A stretch of DNA of 64,000 bases from UBA3478 sp036782715 (GTDB taxonomy: Bacteria > Bacteroidota > Bacteroidia > Flavobacteriales > Flavobacteriaceae): contig DAIPYN010000007.1 of assembly GCA_036782715.1 (NCBI GenBank), forward strand, positions 1 to 64,000. Direction: 5' to 3'. Under the pieces are notes generated by a model. It was given only the letters and a program-made list of their open reading frames with translations, did no database searches and had not been told where the DNA came from. Shown here piece by piece: positions 52,737 through 60,722 of this stretch. A program made the position numbers and the translations under genes. How positions within the stretch are numbered: position 1 is the stretch's first letter; each line of letters opens with the position of its first letter.

Positions 52737-53552
52737 ATGGAACGTTTACCTAAATTTTTACTTCCTGGTGTAGTAGGTTTTTTCCTACTAATCATATTAA
52801 TATCTAAATCCGCAGTAACTATCGGCCCAGGTAGGGCAGGAGTTTTATATAAAACTTTTGGTGGTGGTGTTGTAACAGACAAAGCACCTATGGGAGAAGG
52901 GTTTCATATTGTAGCTCCTTGGAATCGTGTATTTGTATACGAAGTTCGACAGCAAGAGCTCTTCGAGAAAATGAAGGTGCTTTCTTCAAATGGTCTTGAG
53001 ATTCAAATCGATGCTTCAGCCTGGTATCAACCGGTTTATTCCCAACTTGGTAAACTGCATCAAGAAAAAAGTGAGCAATATGTAAATCGTATCTTACTTC
53101 CAGCTATCAGATCAGCAGCAAGATCGGTGGTGGGTAGATATACCCCAGAGCAACTATACTCCTCTAAAAGAGATGCGATTCAAGCCGAAATTTTTGAGGA
53201 AACAAGAATGATCGTTGAAGATCAATATATTCAACTAAATGAAATTCTAGTTAGAGATGTAACGCTTCCTCCAACGATTCGTGAAGCAATTGAACGAAAA
53301 TTGAAACAAGAACAGTCAGCTTTAGAATATGAGTTTAGATTAATTACTGCGGATAAAGAAGCACAAAGACAAATTATTGAGGCACAAGGTAAAGCGGATG
53401 CAAACAGAATTTTAAGTGCTTCACTAACTGATAAAATTCTTCAGGATAAGGGCATTGAAGCTACACTTAAACTTGCAGAATCACCTAATGCAAAAGTGGT
53501 AGTTGTTGGTTCCGGAGAAAGTGGCTTACCAATTATTCTTGGTAATAATTAG
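52737..53552 (+). CDS. SPFH/prohibitin-family membrane protein
   Basis: 271 residues: an N-terminal membrane helix (about 7-27, LLPGVVGFFLLIILISKSAV), then an SPFH domain (about 30-190; RAGVLYKTFGGGVVTDKAP, VRQQELFEKMKVLSSNGLEIQIDA in part) and a C-terminal coiled-coil rich in Glu, Ala and Lys (ITADKEAQRQIIEAQGKADANRIL in part). Prohibitin-like proteins form large membrane rings and often control membrane proteases. The partner is not visible here. It lies 15 bases after fabG. Confidence 0.92.
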   Translation: MERLPKFLLPGVVGFFLLIILISKSAVTIGPGRAGVLYKTFGGGVVTDKAPMGEGFHIVAPWNRVFVYEVRQQELFEKMKVLSSNGLEIQIDASAWYQPVYSQLGKLHQEKSEQYVNRILLPAIRSAARSVVGRYTPEQLYSSKRDAIQAEIFEETRMIVEDQYIQLNEILVRDVTLPPTIREAIERKLKQEQSALEYEFRLITADKEAQRQIIEAQGKADANRILSASLTDKILQDKGIEATLKLAESPNAKVVVVGSGESGLPIILGNN

Positions 53553-53572
53553 TAACAAATAAAAAACAAGCT

Positions 53573-53580
53573 TATTTTTG
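53573..53580 (+). promoter_or_regulatory. Promoter -7 box for the histidine operon leader
   Basis: TATTTTTG matches TAnnTTTG exactly and ends 7 bases before the leader-peptide ATG at 53588. A start of transcription about 5-8 bases downstream would make the leader mRNA nearly leaderless. No -33 box is evident. Confidence 0.58.
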
Positions 53581-53587
53581 CGGCATA

Positions 53588-53641
53588 ATGAATAAGACCA
53601 CACATCACCATCATCTATTTTACTGCGCTCAGGCGAGATAG
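53588..53641 (+). CDS. Histidine operon leader peptide (17 aa, four consecutive His)
   Basis: ATG 53588 to TAG 53639-53641 encodes MNKTTHHHHLFYCAQAR. The four adjacent His codons (CAT CAC CAT CAT, 53603-53614) are the hallmark of a his attenuator. The short peptide ends just before a hairpin that precedes hisG. Its function is to sense charged tRNA-His: a ribosome stalled at the His codons leaves 53627-53635 free, while one that reaches the stop covers it. It is too short for ordinary gene finding. Confidence 0.92.
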   Translation: MNKTTHHHHLFYCAQAR

Positions 53642-53701
53642 GTTTGGTATGTGAATACTTTATACGATCCGTTTGAGCCTTGTGTTTAAGCGGATTTTTT
53701 A
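53601..53701 (+). promoter_or_regulatory. Histidine operon attenuator (leader RNA)
   Basis: Three helices can be drawn. The terminator is 53667-53678 with 53684-53695, 12 bp including wobble pairs, followed by five T. The antiterminator is GCTCAGGCG (53627-53635) with CGTTTGAGC (53670-53678), 9 bp with two G-U, which shares the terminator's 5' arm. A third helix pairs CACATCACCA (53601-53610, one bulge) with TGGTATGTG (53645-53653) and would be blocked by a ribosome on the His codons. Ribosome stalling therefore favours expression. Confidence 0.88.
53667..53701 (+). terminator. Attenuator terminator upstream of hisG
   Basis: ATCCGTTTGAGC pairs with GTTTAAGCGGAT around loop CTTGT, followed by TTTTT. 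Twelve base pairs include three G-U pairs. It lies 12 bases before hisG and is strand-specific because the T run is on the plus strand only. Confidence 0.9.
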
Positions 53702-53713
53702 TTTAAATCAATC

Positions 53714-54568
53714 ATGGAACGACTAAAAATTGCAATTCAAAAGAGCGGAAGACTTCACGACGATTCGATCAAATTATTGAAAGAAGCTGGGATTTCTATT
53801 AATAACGGCAAGGATCAATTAAAGGCTCCGGCAACTAACTTTGCCTTAGAAGTATACTATTTGCGCAATGGAGATATTCCCAAGTATCTCCAAGACGGCG
53901 TGGTAGACCTAGCGATCATTGGTGAGAATTTACTTATTGAAAAAGGTAATAATATTGAGAGCGTTGAAAGATTGAAATTTTCCAAATGTCGCGTTTGTAT
54001 TGCTGTGCCAAAGGGTACAGAATATAAAGGACTTCAAGATCTCGAAAATAAGAGGATTGCCACTTCGTATCCGAATACACTTCGTTCTTTTCTAGATAGT
54101 AACAAGATCAATGCTCATATACACGTTATTAATGGTAGTGTAGAGATCGCACCAAATATCGGATTGTCTGAAGCTATATGCGATATCGTGAGTAGTGGTA
54201 GCACTCTTTTCAAGAACAATCTTAAAGAGGTGGAGACCTTATTGAAAAGTGAAGCTGTCCTTGCAGTTTCTCCCAAACTAGATCAGTCCAATGAAACTTT
54301 TCAAGAACTCTTATTCAGATTAAGAGGGGTTTTGCGAGCTAGAGAGCATAAATATGTTTTAATGAATGTTCAAGAGGCCAATTTACAGGAGGTCTTATCC
54401 TTACTGCCAGGAATGAAAAGTCCTACTGTTTTGCCGCTCGCAGAGTCTGGATGGGTTTCGGTACACACCGTAATCGAAGAAAAGCGGTTTTGGCCGATGA
54501 TTGAAAAGCTCAAAAATGCAGGAGCAGAAGGTATTTTGGTGAGTTCAATAGAAAAGATGTTTTTATAA
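53714..54568 (+). CDS. hisG: ATP phosphoribosyltransferase (long form)
   Basis: HisG joins ATP and PRPP in the first, feedback-regulated step of histidine synthesis. The 284-residue length is the hexameric long form with a C-terminal regulatory domain (about 215-284), so no HisZ partner is needed. Seen: LKIAIQKSGRLHDDSIKLL at the N-terminus, RCVAVP-like CRVCIAVPKGTEY near 95, IATSYPNTLRSFLDSN, and the PRPP loop region EAICDIVSSGSTLFKNNL near 155. It is the first structural gene after the attenuator and is 2 bases from hisD-hisC. Confidence 0.96.
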   Translation: MERLKIAIQKSGRLHDDSIKLLKEAGISINNGKDQLKAPATNFALEVYYLRNGDIPKYLQDGVVDLAIIGENLLIEKGNNIESVERLKFSKCRVCIAVPKGTEYKGLQDLENKRIATSYPNTLRSFLDSNKINAHIHVINGSVEIAPNIGLSEAICDIVSSGSTLFKNNLKEVETLLKSEAVLAVSPKLDQSNETFQELLFRLRGVLRAREHKYVLMNVQEANLQEVLSLLPGMKSPTVLPLAESGWVSVHTVIEEKRFWPMIEKLKNAGAEGILVSSIEKMFL

Positions 54569-54570
54569 CC

Positions 54571-56910
54571 ATGAAGACCTACAATAACCCTAGAAATGAA
54601 CTGTGGGCAGAAATTATTAAACGTCCCACAGCCTCCTATGAAGATTTATATCCACTAATAAGCGAGATATTTAATGAAGTCAAACATCGTGGTGATGAAG
54701 CTTTATTGAACTATACCGAAAACTTTGATAAGGTTAAATTAGATCAACTAATTATCAGTAAGGAAGAGGTTGATGAAGCAAAAGATTTAGTAGATCCCAA
54801 ACTGAAACAGGCGATACAGAAAGCAAAACAGAATATAGAATCTTTTCACCAAGCGCAAAAGACCAAACCTATACGGGTTGAAACTATGCCTGGAGTAGTT
54901 TGCGAGCAACTCAAAGTAGCTATTGAAAAGGTCGGAATTTATATTCCTGGTGGCTCTGCTCCGTTATTTTCTACGGTTCTTATGTTGGCTATTCCTGCAA
55001 AGATTGCAGGCTGTGAATCAATCACATTATGCACTCCGCCAAACCGATTCGGTAAGGTAGACCCTGCCATTCTTTACACTGCATCACTTTGCGGTGTGGA
55101 TTCTCTATATAAAGTCGGTGGAGCTCAAGCCATTGCTGCCTTAACGAATGGTACCCAATCTATTCCTGCGGTTGATAAGATTTTTGGTCCTGGAAACCAG
55201 TTCGTAACAGTAGCAAAACAATTCGCTACACAGCAGGGAGTAGCTATAGATATGCCTGCCGGTCCTAGTGAATTACTCGTATTTGCTGATGAAACTTGTG
55301 TACCTGAATTCGTAGCTGCAGATCTTTTAAGTCAAGCAGAGCACGGACCTGATAGTCAAGTGGTGTTGGTATTATCCAATTTATCAAAGCTAAAAAGGAT
55401 AGAAGAAGAAATTAAGATTCAACTGGCGAACCTACCAAGAAATGAGATTACCACTAAAGCACTAGAAAACAGTAGAGTTATTCTTTTTGATGATCGAGTA
55501 AAGGCAGCTGAATTTATTAATTCATACGCTCCAGAACATTACATTATTGCTAGTGAAAAACCAGAAGATATGGTTGCCTTGGTTAAAAACGCTGGTTCTG
55601 TATTTATAGGGAATTTCACTCCCGAAAGTGCTGGTGATTATGCATCAGGGACGAACCATACACTACCCACGAATGGATTTGCCCGACAGTATAGTGGAGT
55701 TAATTTAGACAGTTATACTAAAGCTATAACCTTTCAGAAGGTGAGTTCTCAAGGGATACGTGACCTTGGGCCTGTAGTTGAACAAATGGCGAGTGCTGAA
55801 CAATTGAGAGCCCACCAAAACGCAGTGACTCTTCGGCTTAAGCATCTTTTTAGTGAGGTTAATCAAGGTGCTGAAGGGTATGATATAGATGCAAATATCA
55901 GAAGACATCTACGAAATTCTGAGGTATACTCATCAGCTAGAAGTGAGTTCTCAGATAGTGCGATCTCTAAAATTTGGCTAGATGCGAATGAAAACCCTTT
56001 TGATGGTAAGGCAACCAGATATCCTGATCCCTATCAATTGGTTTTAAAAACTCGTATAGCAGCGCTCTGGGGAATTCAAGAGAACACCCTCTTTATTGGA
56101 AATGGAAGCGATGAGGTATTGGATTTGATCATGCAATTAGTAGTTGAACCAAAACAGCATAACGCATTGACTTTTAAACCTTCATATGGTATGTATAGTG
56201 TGTTAGCTGACAAGAACGACGTGGAGCTAATCACTGTACCGCTTGATGATGAATTTGAATTAGATTGGAATTTATTTGAAGGTAAGATAGATGGAAGAAC
56301 CCAACTCGTGTTCTTGTGTAATCCTAATAACCCTACAGGAGGACTACTCGATTCTAAAAAACTTCAAAGATTTATCAGAGAAACCAATGCATTAGTGGTC
56401 GTTGATGAAGCTTATATCGATTTTTCTAACGAGGAGAGTCTAGTGAGCATAGTCACCGAGCATCCAAATCTCATAGTGGTGCGCACCCTATCAAAAGCCT
56501 ATGGCTTAGCAGGTGCACGACTAGGGGTTGCCGTTGCTCATCCAAAAATTATCCGCTGGCTCAATCGTATTAAGCCTCCTTATAATATCAGTAGTCCTAA
56601 TCTAGAGTTAGCTCTAGACCGTCTTTCAAATTATTCAATGATTCAGAGTGAAATTGAAATTCTAAAGGATCAAAGAGCAATTCTAAATACCGCATTGAAG
56701 CAATGTAGCTGGGTAGCTAAGGTGTACGAGTCTGAAGCTAATTTTATATTATTTCAAGTCGACGATGCGTCAAAAAGATATCAAGATTTCGTTACTGCTG
56801 GTATTGTTGTAAGAAATCGAAGTTCGCAATATGGATGTCAAAATATGCTCCGTATTACAGTCGGTACCCCCGATGAAAACAAGCGTGTTATCAAATTATT
56901 GAATTCATGA
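54571..56910 (+). CDS. Fused histidinol dehydrogenase / histidinol-phosphate aminotransferase (HisD-HisC)
   Basis: A single 779-codon frame carries two complete enzymes. Residues about 1-430 are histidinol dehydrogenase: FGPGNQFVTVAKQFATQQG (NAD site), LLSQAEHGPDSQ with zinc ligands Gln and His, YAPEHYIIASEKP with the catalytic Glu-His, ESAGDYASGTNHTLPT, and HQNAVTLRLKHL at the end. Residues about 437-779 are the class II PLP aminotransferase HisC: IWLDANENPFDGK, FLCNPNNPTGGLL, VVDEAYIDF and the PLP lysine K642 in TLSKAYGLAGARLG. The junction lacks a linker beyond 5-6 residues (EVNQGAEGYDID). The reactions are the last and the seventh steps of the pathway. These enzymes are normally separate proteins, including in flavobacteria as I know them. 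Confidence 0.93.
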   Translation: MKTYNNPRNELWAEIIKRPTASYEDLYPLISEIFNEVKHRGDEALLNYTENFDKVKLDQLIISKEEVDEAKDLVDPKLKQAIQKAKQNIESFHQAQKTKPIRVETMPGVVCEQLKVAIEKVGIYIPGGSAPLFSTVLMLAIPAKIAGCESITLCTPPNRFGKVDPAILYTASLCGVDSLYKVGGAQAIAALTNGTQSIPAVDKIFGPGNQFVTVAKQFATQQGVAIDMPAGPSELLVFADETCVPEFVAADLLSQAEHGPDSQVVLVLSNLSKLKRIEEEIKIQLANLPRNEITTKALENSRVILFDDRVKAAEFINSYAPEHYIIASEKPEDMVALVKNAGSVFIGNFTPESAGDYASGTNHTLPTNGFARQYSGVNLDSYTKAITFQKVSSQGIRDLGPVVEQMASAEQLRAHQNAVTLRLKHLFSEVNQGAEGYDIDANIRRHLRNSEVYSSARSEFSDSAISKIWLDANENPFDGKATRYPDPYQLVLKTRIAALWGIQENTLFIGNGSDEVLDLIMQLVVEPKQHNALTFKPSYGMYSVLADKNDVELITVPLDDEFELDWNLFEGKIDGRTQLVFLCNPNNPTGGLLDSKKLQRFIRETNALVVVDEAYIDFSNEESLVSIVTEHPNLIVVRTLSKAYGLAGARLGVAVAHPKIIRWLNRIKPPYNISSPNLELALDRLSNYSMIQSEIEILKDQRAILNTALKQCSWVAKVYESEANFILFQVDDASKRYQDFVTAGIVVRNRSSQYGCQNMLRITVGTPDENKRVIKLLNS

Positions 56911-58037
56911 AGAAATACCTGTTTGTAGATCGTGATGGTACGATCATAAAAGAGCCAGCTGATTATCAAATCGATCACATCGATAAGCTAGTGTTTTTTC
57001 CTAATGTGATTAGCTCCTTAAAATTAGCTCATAAGGTTTTAGGCTACCAATTAGTGCTAATAACCAATCAAGATGGACTAGGTACTGAATCTTTTCCTTC
57101 AGAAGATTTTTGGCCCGTTCAAAACCTAATGATTCGTACCCTTGAGTCTGAAGGAATTAGCTTTGAAAAAATAGCTGTTGATTCGAGTTTTCCTTCTGAA
57201 AATTCTCCGAACAGAAAACCTAGGACAGGAATGCTTACAGATCTCATGTCTCAAGGTTTCGATCTTGAAAATAGCTTTGTCATTGGCGATCGATACACTG
57301 ATGTAGAATTAGGGAAAAATCTAGGAATTAAATCATTTCTGTTTAATGCTAGCCAATCAGGTAAGGATGAATTGAATGAATCTCTTCAAGAATTAAATAA
57401 GCATGTTGCCTTAGAATGTGATGACTGGAATTCGATTACCGATTTCTTGAAGAAACTCGACCGCAAAATTACTCATCAGCGAAAAACTAAAGAAACTGAT
57501 ATTGAAATCACGCTTAACCTAGAGGGAACTGGCGAATCTGAAATTCATACAGGGCTAGGATTTTTCGATCATATGTTAGAACAGATTGCTCGTCATGGAC
57601 AGCTTGATTTATTTGTGAAATGCAAAGGCGATTTATATATCGATGAACATCATACCATAGAAGACACCGGAATTGCTCTTGGGGAGGCTTTTGCTAAAGC
57701 ACTGGGTAATAAATTAGGAGTAGAACGATACGGTTACTGTCTCCCGATGGATGACGCACTAGCCCAAGCAGCTATTGATTTTGGCGGAAGAGCCTGGTTG
57801 ATGTGGGATGCTAAATTTAAAAGAGAGAAAATTGGGGATATGCCTACTGAAATGTTTTTTCACTTCTTTAAGTCGTTTGCCGATGGTGCCAAAGCCAATT
57901 TAAATCTCAAAGCGAGCGGTTTTAATGAACATCATAAGATTGAAGGTCTCTTTAAAGCTTTTGCTAAAGCGATTAAAATGGCAAAGAAAAGAGATACAGA
58001 GCATTTGATTCTTCCAAGTACAAAAGGTAGTCTATGA
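56907..58037 (+). CDS. hisB: Bifunctional histidinol-phosphatase / imidazoleglycerol-phosphate dehydratase
   Basis: A 376-residue fusion. The N-terminal HAD phosphatase (about 1-165) starts FVDRDGTIIKEP with the catalytic DxD and has LITNQDGLGTESFP and VIGDRYTDVELGKN. The C-terminal dehydratase (about 180-376) has the metal-binding HHTIEDTGIALGEAFAKA and NEHHKIEGLFKAFAKAIK (HHxxE repeats), with GLGFFDHMLEQIARHG. Both activities look intact. It overlaps the preceding gene by 4 bases (ATGA) and hisH by 4 bases. Confidence 0.97.
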   Translation: MKKYLFVDRDGTIIKEPADYQIDHIDKLVFFPNVISSLKLAHKVLGYQLVLITNQDGLGTESFPSEDFWPVQNLMIRTLESEGISFEKIAVDSSFPSENSPNRKPRTGMLTDLMSQGFDLENSFVIGDRYTDVELGKNLGIKSFLFNASQSGKDELNESLQELNKHVALECDDWNSITDFLKKLDRKITHQRKTKETDIEITLNLEGTGESEIHTGLGFFDHMLEQIARHGQLDLFVKCKGDLYIDEHHTIEDTGIALGEAFAKALGNKLGVERYGYCLPMDDALAQAAIDFGGRAWLMWDAKFKREKIGDMPTEMFFHFFKSFADGAKANLNLKASGFNEHHKIEGLFKAFAKAIKMAKKRDTEHLILPSTKGSL

Positions 58038-58618
58038 AGCAAGTAGCAATCATCGATTATGGCGCAGGAAACGTTCAGAGTGTACGATTTGCTTTTGAAC
58101 GCCTTGGGGTTAAAACCGTTGTAACCTCAGACTCATCTGAAATTCAAAGTGCAACACACGTTATTTTTCCAGGAGTAGGACATGCGAAGGCTGCTAAATC
58201 ACATCTTATCGAAACAGGTTTAATAGATTTTATAAAAACATTAAACCAACCCGTCCTAGGTATCTGTTTAGGAATGCAACTGCTATGCAACCAAACCGAA
58301 GAAGGATCAACAGAAGGTCTTCAAATTTTTGACACGAATGTTGCAAAATTTAATGTAAATCTTAAAGTTCCCGTAGTAGGGTGGGCACCAGTAAAACTTA
58401 ACAATCACCCCTTATTTGAGCGTCTCGATAATGAACAGTTCTATTTTGTTCATTCCTATTACGCACAGGTAAGTGAACAAACGATTGCGCTTGCCGATTA
58501 TGAGATTCCTTACAGCGCTGCACTGGCCAATAACAATTTCATAGGTGTGCAATTTCATCCTGAAAGAAGTGGTGAAGCTGGAGAACAATTACTTACCAAC
58601 TTTCTTAAACTATCATGA
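58034..58618 (+). CDS. hisH: Imidazole glycerol phosphate synthase, glutamine amidotransferase subunit
   Basis: HisH supplies ammonia from glutamine to HisF. The 194-residue class I amidotransferase has the oxyanion region IDYGAGNVQSVRFAF at its start, the nucleophilic Cys in VLGICLGMQLLCNQTEEG near 82 and the catalytic His-x-Glu in NFIGVQFHPERSGEAG near 178. All residues of the triad are present. It overlaps hisB and hisA by 4 bases each. Confidence 0.97.
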   Translation: MKQVAIIDYGAGNVQSVRFAFERLGVKTVVTSDSSEIQSATHVIFPGVGHAKAAKSHLIETGLIDFIKTLNQPVLGICLGMQLLCNQTEEGSTEGLQIFDTNVAKFNVNLKVPVVGWAPVKLNNHPLFERLDNEQFYFVHSYYAQVSEQTIALADYEIPYSAALANNNFIGVQFHPERSGEAGEQLLTNFLKLS

Positions 58619-59349
58619 GTTTTTCAGTTATACCAGCTATCGATTTAATCGAGGGTAAATGTGTAAGACTTACCCAAGGTGATTTCACAACTAAGAAGGT
58701 CTATCACGAAGATCCGCTAGAAATAGCCAAATCCTTTGAAGCCCACGGAGTAGTAAAGCTTCATTTAGTCGACTTAGACGGTGCTAAAGCCGGAAGAATC
58801 ATTAACTATAAGGTGATCGAAAAAATTGCCTCAAAAACGAATTTATCAATCGATTTTGGCGGTGGTTTAAAATCAGATGAAGATCTTAAAATAGCCTTCG
58901 ATTCGGGAGCTAAACAAATTACGGGAGGTAGTATAGCAGTGAAAAACCCTTCGCAATTCGTTTCTTGGTTAAAAATATATGGTAATGAAAAGATCATTCT
59001 TGGTGCTGATGCGAAAGACCGTAAAATTGCCATCTCGGGATGGTTAGAAGAGTCTGATCTTACGATCAATACCTTTATCGGTGATTACCTTAATAAGGGT
59101 ATTAAACACGTAATTAGCACAGATATAGCTGTAGACGGTATGTTAACAGGACCTTCTGTAGAATTGTATAGTGAATTAATCAATGAATTCGGAAGCGATC
59201 TACACTTAATTGCAAGTGGCGGTATCAAGGATTTATCAGATTTAGAACAATTAAAAGAAATAGGGTGTTCGGGTGCCATATTGGGCAAGGCTATTTATGA
59301 AAACCGAATTACGCTTAAGGAACTCGAAAACTTCATTCTTAATGATTAG
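58615..59349 (+). CDS. hisA: ProFAR isomerase
   Basis: HisA converts ProFAR to PRFAR on a TIM barrel. The 244-residue protein starts IPAIDLIEGKCVRLTQGDF, with the catalytic Asp in PAIDLI and the phosphate-binding LIASGGIKDLSDLEQL near 201. The second catalytic Asp is in STDIAVDGMLTGPS near 166. FDGAKAG-like VDLDGAKAGRI is present. It overlaps hisF by 8 bases. Confidence 0.95.
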   Translation: MSFSVIPAIDLIEGKCVRLTQGDFTTKKVYHEDPLEIAKSFEAHGVVKLHLVDLDGAKAGRIINYKVIEKIASKTNLSIDFGGGLKSDEDLKIAFDSGAKQITGGSIAVKNPSQFVSWLKIYGNEKIILGADAKDRKIAISGWLEESDLTINTFIGDYLNKGIKHVISTDIAVDGMLTGPSVELYSELINEFGSDLHLIASGGIKDLSDLEQLKEIGCSGAILGKAIYENRITLKELENFILND

Positions 59350-60094
59350 TAAACGAATCATGCCCTGTTTAGACATCAAAGATGGTAGAACAGTCAAAGG
59401 AGTAAACTTTGTAGACCTGAAAGATGCCGGAGACCCAGTTGCTCTTGCCTCGTCTTACAGCAAGCGTGGAGCTGATGAGTTAGTTTTTCTAGATATTTCA
59501 GCAACCGAGGAAGGCAGAGGGGCTTTTGAACCCTTGATCTATGAAGTTGCTAAAACACTATCTATTCCTTTCACAGTGGGAGGGGGAATACGTTCAACAG
59601 ATAAGGTGAGTAGCTTGCTTCAAAAGGGAGTAGATAAGGTGGCTATAAATAGTTCTGCTGTTAAACGTCCAGAGCTTGTTTCAGAAATAGCGAATAAATT
59701 TGGTTCTCAGTGCTTGGTCGTAGCTATTGATGCAAAGTTCATTGATGGCACTTGGAGAGTGCATACCGTCGGAGGTAAGCAATCTGAGGCTCTTGAATTG
59801 TTCTCATGGGCTGAAGAGGTTACTAATAGAGGTGCCGGTGAGCTTTTGTTTACCTCAATGGATCATGATGGAACTAAGGCTGGCTTCGCCATTGAGGCCT
59901 TAGCCGAATTATCCTCTAGAGTAAACATTCCAATTATAGCATCAGGAGGAGCAGGAACTAAAGAACACTTTTCAGAAGTGTTTTTGAAATCAAACGTAGA
60001 TGCCGCCTTAGCAGCGAGTGTTTTTCATTTTTCTGAAATTGAAATAGCTGATTTAAAAGATTACTTACGATCAAAAAACATACTTGTACGATGA
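59342..60094 (+). CDS. hisF: Imidazole glycerol phosphate synthase, cyclase subunit
   Basis: HisF makes imidazole glycerol phosphate and AICAR using ammonia from HisH. I take ATG 59342 (MISKRIMPCLDIKDGRTVKG), 250 residues; a frame back to 59273 would overlap hisA by 77 bases. Catalytic Asps are in PCLDIKDG (residue 10) and FTSMDHDGTKAG near 127-131. The phosphate loop GGAGTKEHF and VGGGIRSTDKV are standard. It overlaps hisIE by 4 bases. Confidence 0.96.
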   Translation: MISKRIMPCLDIKDGRTVKGVNFVDLKDAGDPVALASSYSKRGADELVFLDISATEEGRGAFEPLIYEVAKTLSIPFTVGGGIRSTDKVSSLLQKGVDKVAINSSAVKRPELVSEIANKFGSQCLVVAIDAKFIDGTWRVHTVGGKQSEALELFSWAEEVTNRGAGELLFTSMDHDGTKAGFAIEALAELSSRVNIPIIASGGAGTKEHFSEVFLKSNVDAALAASVFHFSEIEIADLKDYLRSKNILVR

Positions 60095-60693
60095 ATAACG
60101 AACCTGATTTTACTAAAAATGCAGACGGATTAGTACCCGCTGTAATTCAAGACGATCAAACGGGAAAAGTTTTGATGCAGGGTTACATGAATAAAGAGTC
60201 GTTTCAGAAAACCCTAAACGATAAAGTGGTTTGGTTCTATTCGAGATCCAAGCAAAGACTATGGAAAAAAGGAGAAAAAAGCGGAAATGAGTTACAGGTA
60301 TGTTCAGTCAAAATAGATTGTGATTTAGATAGTATTTTGATCAAGGTTAACCCACTAGGCCCGGTATGTCATACAGGCGCTGATACTTGTTTTAATGAAG
60401 TAAATACTATTGGCTACGATTGGATTAAGTATCTTGAGTCGATCATTGAACAACGTCAAAAAAGTGGAGACTCCAAAAGCTACGTAGCTTCTCTTTTTGA
60501 AAAGGGTATCAATAAGATCGCTCAAAAGGTTGGAGAAGAGGCTGTTGAAGTAGTGATTGAGGCCAAAGATGATAACGAAGAATTGTTTTTAAACGAATCT
60601 GCAGATCTTTTATTTCACTATTTGATTCTTTTAAAGGCTAAAGGTTATAGTCTTGATGATGTACTTGAAATCTTGAAATCAAGAGAAAAATAG
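60091..60693 (+). CDS. hisI: Bifunctional phosphoribosyl-AMP cyclohydrolase / phosphoribosyl-ATP pyrophosphatase
   Basis: This fused HisI-HisE enzyme does steps two and three of the pathway. The 200-residue protein has the HisI part (about 1-105): PAVIQDDQTGKVLMQGYMNKES, WFYSRSKQRLWKKGEKSGN, and metal-binding CDLDSILIKV and CHTGADTCF. The HisE part (about 110-200) has SYVASLFEKGINKIAQKVGEEAVEVVIEA (in part) and ELFLNESADLLFHYLILL. It is the last gene of the operon; I see no terminator after it. Confidence 0.96.
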   Translation: MNNEPDFTKNADGLVPAVIQDDQTGKVLMQGYMNKESFQKTLNDKVVWFYSRSKQRLWKKGEKSGNELQVCSVKIDCDLDSILIKVNPLGPVCHTGADTCFNEVNTIGYDWIKYLESIIEQRQKSGDSKSYVASLFEKGINKIAQKVGEEAVEVVIEAKDDNEELFLNESADLLFHYLILLKAKGYSLDDVLEILKSREK

Positions 60694-60699
60694 GATCAC

Positions 60700-60707
60700 T
60701 AAATTTG
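60700..60707 (+). promoter_or_regulatory. Promoter -7 box for the VWA-MoxR genes
   Basis: TAAATTTG matches TAnnTTTG exactly, 15 bases before the ATG at 60723. It separates these genes from the histidine operon. Confidence 0.58.
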
Positions 60708-60722
60708 TACCTTTATAGGGCT

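Noticed and set aside
59273..59341. hisF starting at 59273
   Set aside because: The family N-terminus (SKRIMPCLDIKDG) starts at 59342; the extra 23 residues only read through hisA in another frame.
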